Positions 40,001 to 51,735 of a stretch of DNA of 64,000 nt are shown here, piece after piece. The position numbers and the translations under genes are program-made. Where the stretch lies: positions 682,689-746,688 of the forward strand of contig VXAY01002362.1 in assembly GCA_013399855.1 (NCBI GenBank). Reading direction: 5' to 3'. The notes under the pieces were generated by a model, which ran no database searches, was not told where the DNA came from, and saw only the letters and a list, made by a program, of their open reading frames with translations. This stretch comes from Oxyruncus cristatus (Eukaryota > Chordata > Aves > Passeriformes > Cotingidae). Position 1 is the first letter of the stretch. Each line of letters starts with the position of its first letter.

Positions 40001-42387
40001 CCCTGAGTGCCTTAGACAAAGTGATCATCCACAATCATGTGAGCTGCATTCACTCCTTTTAAGAATTGCACCTTCCTTAAGAGATCTCATTTCTGCTCCT
40101 TCCAGCCCCAAGTTCAACACTTCCAAGGCATTTCTAAGAAGCAGAAATGTAGCATTGCCCTCTCAAAATATCAAGGTTAGAACAGCCCAGCTGCCGCAGC
40201 ACCACAACATTATTTTTTTGTTAATGTCTTCCCCAAATTCTGCTTGTCTGCCAAACCATCCCTCAGTGAATCTCCAGGAAATGCCTGCCCAACTCTCACA
40301 TTCAGTGGCAGTTTTAGGGAGTGAAAAGATGTGAGTTCAGCTTGACGTCTCTCCCTGGGGATGGTCTCCCAGCCTCTGCTTTCAGTCACCTCCCCACACC
40401 TGGATGAGTTTTTACCTCTAAGCAGTCTAGCCCACCACAAAACAGTACCAGTTGCTACACCAAATTTAACCTGTGGCTTTGCAAGGCACATACAGGAGCC
40501 AGGCAGGATAGGTTGTCCTTGAGACTGGCAGCATTGGAAAGTGAGATGCCAATAGATGACACAGGCCTATGTGTTAGACACTGCTGCCTCTGAGCGACTC
40601 CAGGTCCAATAGGTTTTGCTTACAAGTGAAGTCCCTCCTCCTCCCCTTTAGCTGGAGGTTTTGCAGAATCTTTCTCCGTCTCTCTTTCTTTCCTCCCTTG
40701 TTGTGCCTGATGGGAAGGGCTGTGGAGCCAGAAAAAGTCTCACCCAAATCTTCATTGATCATGTTGAAGTAAGGCTCCAGCCAACTCCAGCAGATGCGAT
40801 CAGCAAGCTGTAAAGGGATTGAAGATTTCTTCTTAAGAAGCATTCCTGTTAAGTTTTCAGAATAAAAACAACTTCACCTCTTCTTTTACACTTGAAGAGT
40901 TTCTGCTGCACAACTGATGAAAGGCAGCTTCTGTTCTACTGTTATTAACGCCAGCAAATATGGCTGAAAATACACAGGGCTCATATTCATTCCTTGTAGC
41001 TTATATTCCCTATTAGAACTATAATGCTATCAAAGTAATGTTCTCCATTTACATCAGCTCTAGCATTTTACCTTGAGTACAAATGCTAAGCTATCAAAAT
41101 GCAGTGATCATAATGAACACAAAGGTGCCATCTTTATTTAGACACCTTTCAGAGTAGTAGTGCCGGGTCACTAATGCTGTTTAGAATTGCTTCTCAGGGT
41201 AATTGGTGTATCTCTTCTTCCTGAAGTGCTGTGCTTTAATCTTTCCACTCAATAATCTCAGCCACAGAAATATTTGTATTTTCAGAACATAAAGGACTAT
41301 AAATCAAGAGTGAAGTTTCTGCTTGAATCTGACTATTGAAAGCATTTCAATAGCATCTGCAGGCTGAGCAGACATCTTGCCAATTGCTTTGCAGTCTTGC
41401 TTTATTATAGGCAAAGCAACAGATAAGTAAAGGAGAAACTGCAGACCAGTAACCCTGGGACTGCTTTTGTAAAGAAGCAAAATATATATTTTTAAAATAT
41501 ATATGTTTATTTATAATGTTTATATCATATCTCAAGAAAAGGGCTGTCATAGGGCTCATGTTTGTTTCTGCTGAATAAGGAGCATTTATTAGGAACTGCA
41601 AAAATACCATATTTTTCCCCCCGTTATTAAAATCAAGTTTATAATTATACAACATGAATATGTTGACATGTACATGTACATCTGTGTGTTACAACAGTTA
41701 TTTTTCCTCCCCTTCCTATCTAGTAAGCTAATTTACTCTGAAGCATTTTTTCCAATTGTTTTCAAAATAATTCATGTTTTCACTCAAATCATCTTTTCTT
41801 CTAAACTTTCTGTTCCAGAAAGGAGCACTGGACAGACAGATGCTCCTTCTTCCAAGGAGCGTTGTTGAATTCCAATCTCCTATTTTTGAAATCATGGGTC
41901 TTGCACAACGACAGGCCAGGGTCATATTTTGCATGACAAATTTCATTTCACTCTCTGAAGCCAGGGCTTTAAGCCATTTGTCAGCAAAAAAACCCATAAA
42001 TCAATGGTTAAAAAGTGGCTTAGCAGCAACCAAGCTGCATAACTGAAGATGAGACTCAACTATCTAATACCAGCATTTCTGTGCAAAGCTCCACAAATAC
42101 AACTCACATAAAGGAAAGTATTTGCCTGCAAGTGTACTTCTCCACCATTTTTCAGATTGATAGGCTTTACAGTGTTTGAGAAGAGAGACATTTGGAGGTC
42201 CCTATCTACCTCATGGTTTGACATTCCAATGCTGAAAAATAAATCTGAACTTACCTTAATTCCTTGGACAGTATCACTGAAGTTAATAGAACTCTAAACG
42301 CAAAGTAGAAATCATTTGAAAGATTGGTGGCCTGCGGGGGATGGAAAACAACCTGCCTTGAAGGACGTACACTTGTAGGAATCCTAA

Positions 42388-42418
42388 ATCTCCCAGGAGA
42401 GATCTCCCAGGAGAGATC
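42388..42418. repeat. Tandem duplication, about 14-15-bp unit
   Basis: The unit ATCTCCCAGGAGAG occurs twice. Each copy is itself partly palindromic (CTCCCAGGAG). Intergenic. Confidence 0.9.
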
Positions 42419-43229
42419 TGCTTAGATGATACTGGTAAAATTTTCCGTACTATTTAATGTATAGATTCTGCCTTTTAAGATTCTGTCTTGTAACCTGCAC
42501 CCACTGAACAAAGTCATTCCTGTTGTGAAGGACCATCCATTATAGAGTGACACAGGCTGCACTCCATGACAGCCAGGCACCAAACTGGGTGCGTAAACAA
42601 ATCAAAGGTATGACCCTGGGGGAAAGGAATGAGTCATTATAATAGGCCAATCACACTCTACACCTTCTATAAGTATTTACCTTAGCAAAAATTGGCTGAT
42701 GGTGAACCAACCATCAGAATGCAAAGCAGAGCTCTTGTCCTATGAAGTTTGCAGTGTGTATGTTGTAGGAGCTCTTTCGTGCAGTGGAAAGCAAGGCTGA
42801 GTGTTTAAGCAACATCCTCATAATAAGCTCAGTTGAAATGCTTATTTAAGGCTTCAGCCTTTCACTCCAAACCCCTCCAGCTGTCACAATTGTCACATCA
42901 GCAGCGGGCTAATGTTTATTATGTTCTGGGTAATAAATCAGGCCCTAAAAGAGAATTCTTGAATTTGCTATTCATTATCTTTTATCCAGAGGGAAGGAAT
43001 TAGGTAAGGAATTAGCTTCTAATGGGAGCCTTTTTACTAGCAACTCAGATGTAACACACTGAAAAGCTAGCTGCAAAAAGGATATGTGTTCACCCAAACT
43101 CTATGTTCTAAAGTATCTGATCTGCCATTGCTTAGCATCTCTGGAGTAAATAAAATCCGACATCTTAGTTTTTAAAATTGACTTTTCTCTCTCTTTGTAG
43201 GTACTCATGCACATGAATATTAATTAGGT

Positions 43230-43282
43230 CTCAGTTCAACTAGAATAAGTCTCAGTTCCACTAGAATAAGTCTCAGTTCCAC
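43230..43282. repeat. Tandem repeat, 21-bp unit, about 2.5 copies
   Basis: Units of CTCAGTTCMACTAGAATAAGT begin at 43230, 43251 and 43272, with one A/C variant. Intergenic. Confidence 0.93.
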
Positions 43283-45894
43283 ATCCTGCACACAAACATA
43301 CCTAGTGCTGCCTTTTGCAGCAAAGAGAGATAATATATATTTCTTTTTACTAACCCTTGTAGGTTAGAAGAACCAGAATTTTATTAAAGTTTGCATTTGC
43401 AAATTTTACTCATTCAAAGGCCTCTCCCATGCACAAAGATTCAAAGACATGCAGATTTACAAATCATTGTCCTTGCAGTATGTAATTAGGCAGTGGAAAT
43501 TGAGGTCACTGAGCAGCATAAGAAATGGTCAGTATACAGTTCTAAAATGATATGATAGCTCTGTTTCTTTACTCTCATCATGTTCTAACAAGTTTTACAG
43601 AGCACAACTAAATCCACTTCTATGCTGATCCATTTACTATTCTATTTTTAATACTTAATGGTTACTGCTCTAATCACAGCTCCTGTTCACTGCAGATTTA
43701 AATAGATCAAAAATTAAAATGAAGAGGGCAACATTCCACCAGCCCCCACTGCAGAGTGAGATACATCACTTGAAAAATTAAATAAAGCTTAAGATGAGGT
43801 GTACATAACTTTAGAAATAAGGCTGCTTTTATTAATTTTTTTAAATAACAAGCAAAGTTTTCAGTCAAATACAGTAGGCTCACAAGTAAGCACAAAACAA
43901 GGAGAAAGGTGATGCCTCTCTTCCTTCAGACCCAGACACTGGCATGCTGGTGCAATTTTACTCAGGAAGGCATTGAAGATACCCATGGTTTCATTATGTC
44001 TGAAACATAGCAAGGTATTTGTTATGTCAGCTGCTACCAGCGTGCAGAGATGCAGAGATTAGTGGCTAACTTTTGCCTTTCATTTTAACTAAATCCACTG
44101 TTCTATATTTCAAGAGCCCTTTCTGCTTTAAGAAGGAAGCCAAGTTAGTTGCTGAGCTCTCCAGTGAACTCGCTGCTCTGTGCAAGAAAGCAATGTCACT
44201 ATTCACCTTAACGAGGTATCAGATACTTATTGACACCTGAGACTGCCTACTACGAACGGCTTCTAAGAAGGCGTTTTACACACCTTCATAACCTGATGCT
44301 TATTTCTGAGCCAGAAAGGATAAAAAACTTTTTGCTGAACCAGCTTTAGTCTTGTCAACGTGAGAATATACCGAAGGTAACGTGACGTGTCCTTACTGAC
44401 GTAGAGAGCGAGCCCACGTCTCTTTAACAGCTGACCAATTTTTATAATCCTTAAAATCAGTGTGGATTACTAATGCTTTTCTTTTTCTAAAGCTATAGGT
44501 GACCTACAGAATGCCAGACACTCAAGTTTTCTAAAAACACCTCCAATGTAAGTTGGACAGCAGAGATTATATTACAGGGCTTCTTTCAAGGTCACTTGCA
44601 AGATCTATGCTTATCACGGCTTTAGTATCTGCATTTCCGTTTTGTCACCAGCAGCATTGGGAGTGTGTTTTACAAAAAAATCACCGGCATCCATGCATGC
44701 CCGTCAGCTCCAAACAGTAATAAATTACATTCTCAGAAAAACGTATCATATTCTCACCTCAGATCGGCATTCTAAAGTGAAGGGAAATAGTCTTTGCAAC
44801 AGAAATTACTTTGTTCATGGGGAGTTTTGTCAAATACAATGCATTCCACCTCGACTCTCTGGCTTTCTATCTAAATACTAGTACTTCCATTTCATGAAAA
44901 GATTCAAAACCCAGTCTATACTAGATGCAGTATCTTTTCTGATGGGAGATGAGAAAAACCAAAAAACGCACATTCTTGAAGGAGACCCAAGAACACAGCA
45001 ACAAGCAAAATACAAACCTCCACCTTCCTAAGAAATCACCTTTACTACTTTATATAATACAATCACGTACAGCGCTTACCAAAGGTTATGGCTACAATGC
45101 AGATTTACTTTACCCATCTGTTGAAGAAATCTGAAGATTTACTGCTATAGACTTGACTCAGTTTCTTCTCATCGAGGCTCCTCCAGTCACTATGATCTAC
45201 ATCCCTCTGCATCCTTACAGAGCAGATGTTAGCTGTAACCAGTTATATTTGTATCTTTATCTTGTGAGGGAAGAGGTTTGTGTGCAAAGAATTTAAACTA
45301 AAACAGAGATTTGTCTTAATTCGTTACATCATTGCAGCAACATCTCCTCCTGTTGTAAGAGTAACTGTACCCATTCTGACATCCCCCATTTTCTAAAATG
45401 CAATTATGTGTATTAATCCAATAGTATAAGGCATTACCCTGGACTTAAAGCTCTTTTTAAGCTTAATATACCCAAATCTGAAGGGGACATAAGAAGTAGC
45501 TTATAAAGCCCACACCTCCCTCCTCCATGAAAATAGACAGTATTCAGAATAAAGTTATTCCAAAGGGATAAAAATGTATGTCCACTCATTCCCTTCACCT
45601 TTGTATGAAAGACTGCTGTATTTTCATTAAACAGCCAAGAACACATAACAACGCTACCACAGATAAAAGTACAAGATTTCTGTTTCAAGACATCCTGTGA
45701 CAAAAAAGTAAAGCATACTGCTGACATTGGAAGTAAATTTAATTTCTAATTACTCATAACATTTACAATATGGCTGAAAGCAAGGCTATTGAACTTCGAA
45801 TAACTACAGACAACTCAATCAACAGCATGCCAGACATCATGAACATGTATTTTCCAAAAATTTTAATGAAAGAAGACATCTTTTGAACAATCTA

Positions 45895-46264
45895 GAATGA
45901 AAAGGAGGCTCAGGGGAGACTCTATCGCTCTCTACAATGACCTTAAAGGAGGTTGTAGCCAGGTGGAAGCCAGTCTCTTCTCCTAAGTAACAAGTGAGAG
46001 GATAAGAAGAAACGGCCTCAAGTTGTGCCACTGGAGGTTTAGATTGGATATGAAGAAAAATTTCTTCACGAAAAGCGTTGTCAAGCATTGAAACAGGCTG
46101 CCCAGGGAAGTGGTGGGGTCACCAATCTTGGAGATATTTAAGATGTATGGGTGCAGCACTTGGGGACACGGTTTAGTGGTGGACTTTGCAGTACTGGCTT
46201 AATGGTTAGACTCGATTACCTTAGCGGTCTTTTCCAACCTAAACAATTCTATGATTATGTGATT
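45895..46264 (+). mobile_element. CR1 LINE 3' fragment
   Basis: About 370 bp in forward orientation. Recognisable blocks are GGAGGCTCAGGGGAGACTCT, GATTGGATATGAAGAAAAAT, TTTCTTCACGAAAAGCGTTG, AACAGGCTGCCCAGGGAAGT and GGTCTTTTCCAACCTAAACA, and it ends ATTCTATGATTATGTGAT. The body differs from the copies at 6921 and 50063, so it belongs to another CR1 subfamily. The related frame of 83 codons at 45837-46088 is its shadow. Confidence 0.92.
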
Positions 46265-46879
46265 GCAGTCTAAGGATGTAACACTGCAATAGTCCTGAAA
46301 CAGTAAATCCATCATATCTCCACTGTATCAATAAATTTGTTGCATTATATACAACTACACATTTAGTAAATACAGGATGCCCAAAGTATCAGAAAGCTTC
46401 CAGTCACACTGCAGCACTTTCTCCGAATTCTTCTGGGAATCACTTGTGTTACGGCATGTGTTATGTAATGTTGAGTGCAGCGTTATGAAAAGCTTGCCAC
46501 CTCTTCGGATTACACCACCTTCTTTTTCTGAAAGACGATGAGATCTTGAAAAAGCAATAGGAAATGTTAAATTTAATTTCCTTTACCATATTGATTTATT
46601 ACAAGGGTTAGATTCTATAGTTTTGCAAAGATTGAGCTACCATCTCCAATTTCATAGTGGAAAACAGCATCTCTCATCCTAGCTGGTGGCATCTACTTTT
46701 TATTTTACAAGAAAATGGACTATTCAAAACAGCTCATCCACTGTGCCCATAAAATGTCATAATAAATTTCACTATCTATAAAATGTTGATTAGTCGTGCA
46801 GCAGTCTGTAATAAAATCCCATAAATCCCAAAAAGCTGCACCCTGCTGATTTTACATTGTACTTAAGAGAAAAAAAGAG

Positions 46880-49587
46880 CCCAATACACAACTTCATGCT
46901 TTATTGTTGCATTATTGCCACATTGACAATTACAGAAAATTTATTTTGCTGTAATTTCAAGTTAACATCTGAACATCTCCTGTGCTTATATGTCATTGTA
47001 ACAGATTTTAAAAGTATCAATAACCATCAGTAGGAAATCCAGTTCACCAGTTATGATTCTTTATTTCAAGCAAGGTAATGCTTTGGTAAGGACACCAATG
47101 TATAAACATGAAAACGTCTCAACAATATATAATAGGCTTTCATACAGAGACGTATTTCTAACCATATAGGAACTCCTGCACTCTAAAAGCCACTAAAGCT
47201 ATCTTAAGAGCCATACTCCATTGTACAAGCTTACTGACCTAAGTAATCAAAGACAAAATTCAGGTATTGTCTATGTATGCTGTATATATTGCATTAACAA
47301 CCAGGAGCAGTAGTTTGTAATTCAAAAGCATCCATGTTCCTAACTTTTAGTATTACAGCGGAAATGTGCTGTTGCTTTCCAAAGCATTTCTACCGCCCAT
47401 TAAAAGACATGGAGCAGAGGTACCCAGCCCCATCTAATCCTGTGCTTCTGCACTGAGGTTCAGTTTTCCACTGCAGTCGGTGGAGCCAAGAGTGATCCAG
47501 CTCATCTTGAAAGACACTTTCCTTTGGTCAACAATGCCATATGTAAACTCTACCGACTGTCTGGGTGCATCACCACCGACTACAGCCGAGGTCTAGACAC
47601 TACTGCAGATGTAGGCACAGCACGAGGGAGAGCTGAACCCCACCCAGCCCCCTCTCAAGGCAGCAGGTACCAGCATCAAGTGACTGCGATGATCTGCTCC
47701 ACTGCTGATGCAGGTCACTGACAGCTCCTGGCTGCACCATCAACCACTTCCTGTCTTGAATCTGCAAACATTCCTGCCAGCAAATTATCTCGTGTAGATA
47801 TTCCACAAGGCTCAACAAATGCTACCCTTATGAATGAATTACTCATGTGTGAATCACTTGTACACTCATAAGCAGCTACAACCAAGGCCTCTGCTGCACC
47901 AACATCAGAAACAGAGAGCATATTTTAAAAATTATGCATATTCTAATACAGAACTATTCTTATAAACAACATTCATTCCTTAAGGCAAGTACGGTTATCT
48001 AATTAAACTGAAATTCAGGACTGCATATACAGATTGTACATCCTTCCTCGGGTGTAGAATAAATATATCCATGCATGTAATTTGCAAAACATCATTTCCA
48101 TTTCAAGCTTATGAAGAGATGGAAATGTCAGGTCCCTCTCACCCACATGAAGTGAGTTATTCCACTTTTGAAATGGTCCATATTTCCCATTATTTCATTG
48201 TTGTTGGTTTGAATCACCTGTTCAGGAAATAATGATTTAATCTGCAGAAATTTTTAAGAATAATGGTTTTTTAAACTCTCCTTGCAGGTTTTATATACTA
48301 TGTGATTTTAAACATAAATAAACTAGTAAAGCCCCAAGTGATCCCAAACTTTCACCCATTTGCCAGGTAATGCTTGCAGCACTAGCTCCCACTTCTTTAA
48401 CATCATTAGAAATTTTATAAACCTGAGGGGTACTAAAGGCTGTATGGTATTTTCAGTTAAAAACAGAAGGACACTTTAAAAACATAGGCAGACTGTTAAA
48501 AAAAAAATTTCTTTTTTTTTTACAGAGATGAGTTACAGCAGGAAAATGATAGAGCAACGTGATTTTGAACTGAGTAATCAAAAGATTTAATTATGTGGCC
48601 AAAACTAAAACAATTGTTCTATTTGAAAAATAACTTTTTTTTAATCCCTCATATCACAACTGTCCTTCACAGTAAGATGTCTAGGAAAAAATATGATGTG
48701 CAACAGAGGTTGTGTCATAAACATATTTGCTAATGGTATCTCTTAATTTCAAAAGGTGATCTCAAATTCTAACTTAAAAAAGTAAAGAGATTTTTCACCA
48801 ATATACTTTAAGTTCAATTCCAGAGGGTCCTGAGCTCCTTCAACTTGTTACTGGAATTGAGAACTCATCACCTCAAAAATACAGCGAAACCCATGAGATC
48901 AGAGACTGGTTGCCTACAGCAGCAGTGTTCTTGTAACTCTGGTTTCTCTCTCCTCTTCATACCCACAGACCTCCAAAGGGAAAGACCACAGCCAGACTGT
49001 GCAAGTGCAAATGGGTGTAAAGAAGATTCAGCTGGATCTCTGCCCACTTGAGAAGGTTTGGGGGCCCTTTTATCATCTTCCTAGTTGAATTCAGAGGGCA
49101 CAGTTACACAGAGGGTGTACCATTGCAGGATACTGAACACTACAATGGTTCTACATAATCCAGACAACCACCGATTTCTGTTCAATACACACAACAAACA
49201 GTAAAGGTACCAGGACCAAAGGGCTATTCTTCTCTACTGGCTTATCATAAAACTACATTAACTATCTGCTGTTGTGATGCCACAACTAAAAGTACAAGTT
49301 ATAAGCTCATTAATCATATTATTCATACTGAAGTTTTTATCTTGGCAATAAGAAAATATAAAAAAGCACCCCTGATCAGCAAATACTTAATAGAGAATTT
49401 TTCATCTGGGATAACAACTGAACAATGTCTTCATTCGTATTAATCCTTGACAATCAAAGGAAAAGAAACAGATTGTTATTTTAGAGGTCAATTTTACTGA
49501 TTTGACAGTGTGAATCCTAAAGGGTTTTTATCTTCTCTTGGAAACTTATTCACTGACAGCAGTTTGGCTAAGATCTTGATGGACAGC
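46880..49587 (-). other. DAP: DAP 3' untranslated region (end uncertain)
   Basis: The sequence beyond the DAP stop on the - strand begins as 3' untranslated region. AATAAA signals on this strand lie at 47060-47065, 46940-46945 and 46900-46905. The last is read as CAATAAAGCATG, with the first two close behind one another, which is the most plausible end. This gives about 2.7 kb, longer than the 1.9 kb or so I recall for human. No recognisable repeat interrupts it. The end is inference. Confidence 0.35.
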
Positions 49588-49707
49588 TCATTTGCGAGGC
49601 TGATGGATGTGCTGTTTGACATGTTGTGGGTGAGGGAGCTTTTCCACAGAAGGATGTGGTTTCTGATGAGCCACCTGAGCCGCAGCTGGAGGGAAGTCCT
49701 TATCGCC
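49588..49707 (-). CDS. DAP: DAP terminal coding exon and stop
   Basis: A 120-nt coding segment (39 residues plus TGA) after the acceptor TTTAAACAG on the - strand. It encodes GDKDFPPAAAQVAHQKPH, then PSVEKLPHPQHVKQ, then HIHQPRK. The VAHQKP and QPRK motifs are shared by DAP and DAPL1. The GDKDFPPAAAQ part is specific to DAP, which separates it from the paralogue. The stretch between the two motifs differs from human and is two residues longer than the human tail as I recall it. The + strand frame at 49510-49773 is only its shadow. Confidence 0.95.
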   Translation of the reverse strand, partial: GDKDFPPAAAQVAHQKPHPSVEKLPHPQHVKQHIHQPRK

Positions 49708-51735
49708 CTGTTTAAAGAACACAGCAGGAAAAATTCAGGAAATCTTAAAAGTGTACTTTCCAGTTCAAATTGATCTAAGGTTTTAAAAATGTGAAAAGCA
49801 TGTTACTCTGAATTGCCCCTGTACATATCCTACCACTCCAATTTTTTTGTCAACTTCAAAATTTCTCTTTCACAAGTCTCACTTGTTCCAGTTACACACA
49901 CCATCCAAACATACAGTATCTTAATGTGACCCAAGGAAAAAAAAACCCAAGCACTCCTCTCTTCAGACCTGTTTGGTTTTCACAAAGCCACTAAAAAAGA
50001 GGAGACTATTCTAAAAATAAGGCAGTATGAAAAACTACCTGTACAAGAAAACCTACTGTAGGAATCACAGAATCATAGAATGGCCTGGGTTGGAAGTGAC
50101 TTTAAAGATCATCTACTTCCAAATCCCTTGCCATTGGCAGGGACACCTTCCACTAGACCAGGTTGCTCCAATCCAGCCTCGAACATTTCCAGGGATGGGG
50201 CATCCACAACTTCTCTGGGCAATCTCTGCCAGTGCCACACCACTTCACAGTAAAGAATTCTTCCTGGTAACTAATCTAAACCTATTCTCTTTCGGTTTGA
50301 ATCCATTCTCCCATGTCCTGTCACTATATACTCTTTTAAATAGACAGCTCCATCTTTCTTGTAGGCTCCCTTCAGGTACTGGAAGGCTGCAATTAGGTCA
50401 CCCCAAAGCCTTCTCTTTTGCAGGCTGAGCAACGCCAATTCTGTAGGAAGAAAGGCAGGATCTAAAACTACTGGTGAGTAGTATCTTAGGGGTGGCTGGC
50501 TTTTAAGTTTAACATGCTCTTTTAACCAGGTCTGCTAGCGTTAGCTCTCACGTGCTGCTGATGGGCAGCCTCATTTCAGGTGTAACATGTCATGTACTTA
50601 CCGCTGTCATTTCTAGGGTCAGTCCCATGAGGCTTTCAAAAAGCAACGGGAAACAAATACTATCAGTGCTCAGCGACATTGGGAGAATAGCACCACAATT
50701 TCTCTCTTTAGAAACCACAACAAACATATCATAAGCCAGGAACTCCCTGCATCCCATCAGCTCACGGGGCAACTGCATTACACAAGGCTATTTTGTACAA
50801 AGCTGATGTCTCAGAGGGCCTGTTTCACACTTGACACTATTTCAATCTCCTCCAGATTCTTCTTTCCATTCTAATTTGGTTTTGGGTGTTTTTTATATCA
50901 CTGGGTTAACTTATTACATTCCTTTTTTTCTTTTTTTCTCTACTCCAAGTTGCTTCCAATTTTCAAAGATCTCCTCAGACTTGACATTTTCTGCATTCTC
51001 TCCCTAATGCTGCTAAGTGTCCATTCCTTATGGGCTAAGGAAACGGCATCAGCTCGCTCTTTCCACCTACAGGATCTGAGACAACCACATTACACAGCCC
51101 AGTGATGTAAGGCCGTCATGATAAAGGTAACCATCAGCCATGATAAAACCCCATCACAACACACAAGGCACAAATTACTGATCATATAATTAATGACTAG
51201 TTAATACTAATGATTTAGCTTATGGATATCTAGGTCCTGCCTAGTGTTAAAATCTAGGAAGTAACACCTTGAATCCCCAAGTACCTCAAGACACAAAGGG
51301 CAGCTGAAACACATCTTCAAACATGTATCCATACAGACAGGAGTGTTCCTCCTCATCACAGATCAAGCTATAGCAGCACATTTAACATGCAACTGCTTCC
51401 GAAGGAAATTAATGCAGTAATAACTAGCTTAGATATAAAAAGATGATCCAATAAACTTAAAGTGCTAAAATTCAAAGTAAAACGGTGGAAGTAATTTCAA
51501 TAAATAATTTCAATTTCACACAAACCCAGAAAGAATGCTTAAAGGGCCTTACACAAATATAAAAACCATAAAGCCTCTTCACATAGAAGAGGAAGGGGTA
51601 CGAAAAAGATTAATTTTGCTCTGATCGGTGATAATTCTGAAAAGCCTACAGTAATTTTTCTATGACTGAGAGAAATGTAATGATAATCTTACCCGAGCAA
51701 TGACACCAGAGATGAACACTGCTGGTTTAGGTGGG
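49588..51735 (-). CDS. DAP: DAP, last two coding exons (5' partial gene)
   Basis: The coding segments, in transcript order, are 51693-51735 and 49588-49707 on the - strand. They encode PPKPAVFISGVIAR followed by GDKDFPPAAAQVAHQKPH and a tail ending HIHQPRK and TGA. This matches death-associated protein 1 (DAP), a proline-rich protein of about 102 residues. DAP is phosphorylated by mTOR and restrains autophagy. Its paralogues (Dap1b/DAPL1) plug the exit tunnel of dormant egg ribosomes. The two segments cover a little over half of the protein. The first exons, with the conserved HPPAVKAGGMRI block, were not found up to 64000 and probably lie beyond the right edge. The intron of 1,985 bases between the two segments is phase 0 and GT-AG. 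The gene converges on ANKRD33B. Confidence 0.93.
49708..51692 (-). other. DAP: DAP last intron
   Basis: A 1,985-base phase-0 intron with GTAAGA donor and CAG acceptor on the - strand. A - strand CR1 fragment occupies 50063-50445, that is, in the same orientation as DAP. The rest shows no recognised element. Confidence 0.9.
50063..50445 (-). mobile_element. CR1 LINE 3' fragment
   Basis: It begins AATCACAGAATCATAGAATG and runs through TTGCCATTGGCAGGGACACC, GAACATTTCCAGGGATGGGG, CATCCACAACTTCTCTGGGC and CAGGCTGAGCAACGCCAATT. This is about 380 bp of the reverse complement of a CR1 3' region. It sits in the last DAP intron in DAP orientation. The 133-codon open frame at 50027-50428 is part of this repeat and not a gene. 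Confidence 0.93.
51693..51735 (-). CDS. DAP: DAP 43-nt internal exon
   Basis: Read on the - strand, a T-rich tract ending TTTTTTTTCAG is followed by one base completing a split codon, then 14 codons for PPKPAVFISGVIAR, then the donor CGG|GTAAGA. The split codon ends in C. The family has serine here (SPPKP), so the upstream exon should end in TC or AG. In human DAP this serine is Ser51, an mTOR site. The exon is only 43 nt and not a multiple of three, so skipping it would shift the frame. Confidence 0.93.

Larger units (their letters stand above)
29681..46879. other. Interval between the convergent genes ANKRD33B and DAP
   Basis: About 17 kb with no gene that I can support. It contains an old L2-like LINE relic (36150-36345), a possible MIR relic (about 36945-37015), short tandem duplications (42388-42418, 43230-43282), an AT-rich near-palindrome near 41481-41506 and a + strand CR1 fragment (45895-46264). 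Part may be untranslated sequence of either gene. The open frames of 60-139 codons have no recognisable domain. Confidence 0.6.

Noticed and set aside
49510..49773. 87-codon open frame on the + strand
   Set aside because: Shadow of the DAP terminal exon, which reads on the - strand.
50027..50428. 133-codon open frame on the + strand
   Set aside because: It lies almost wholly in an antisense CR1 3' region, so it is repeat and not a gene.
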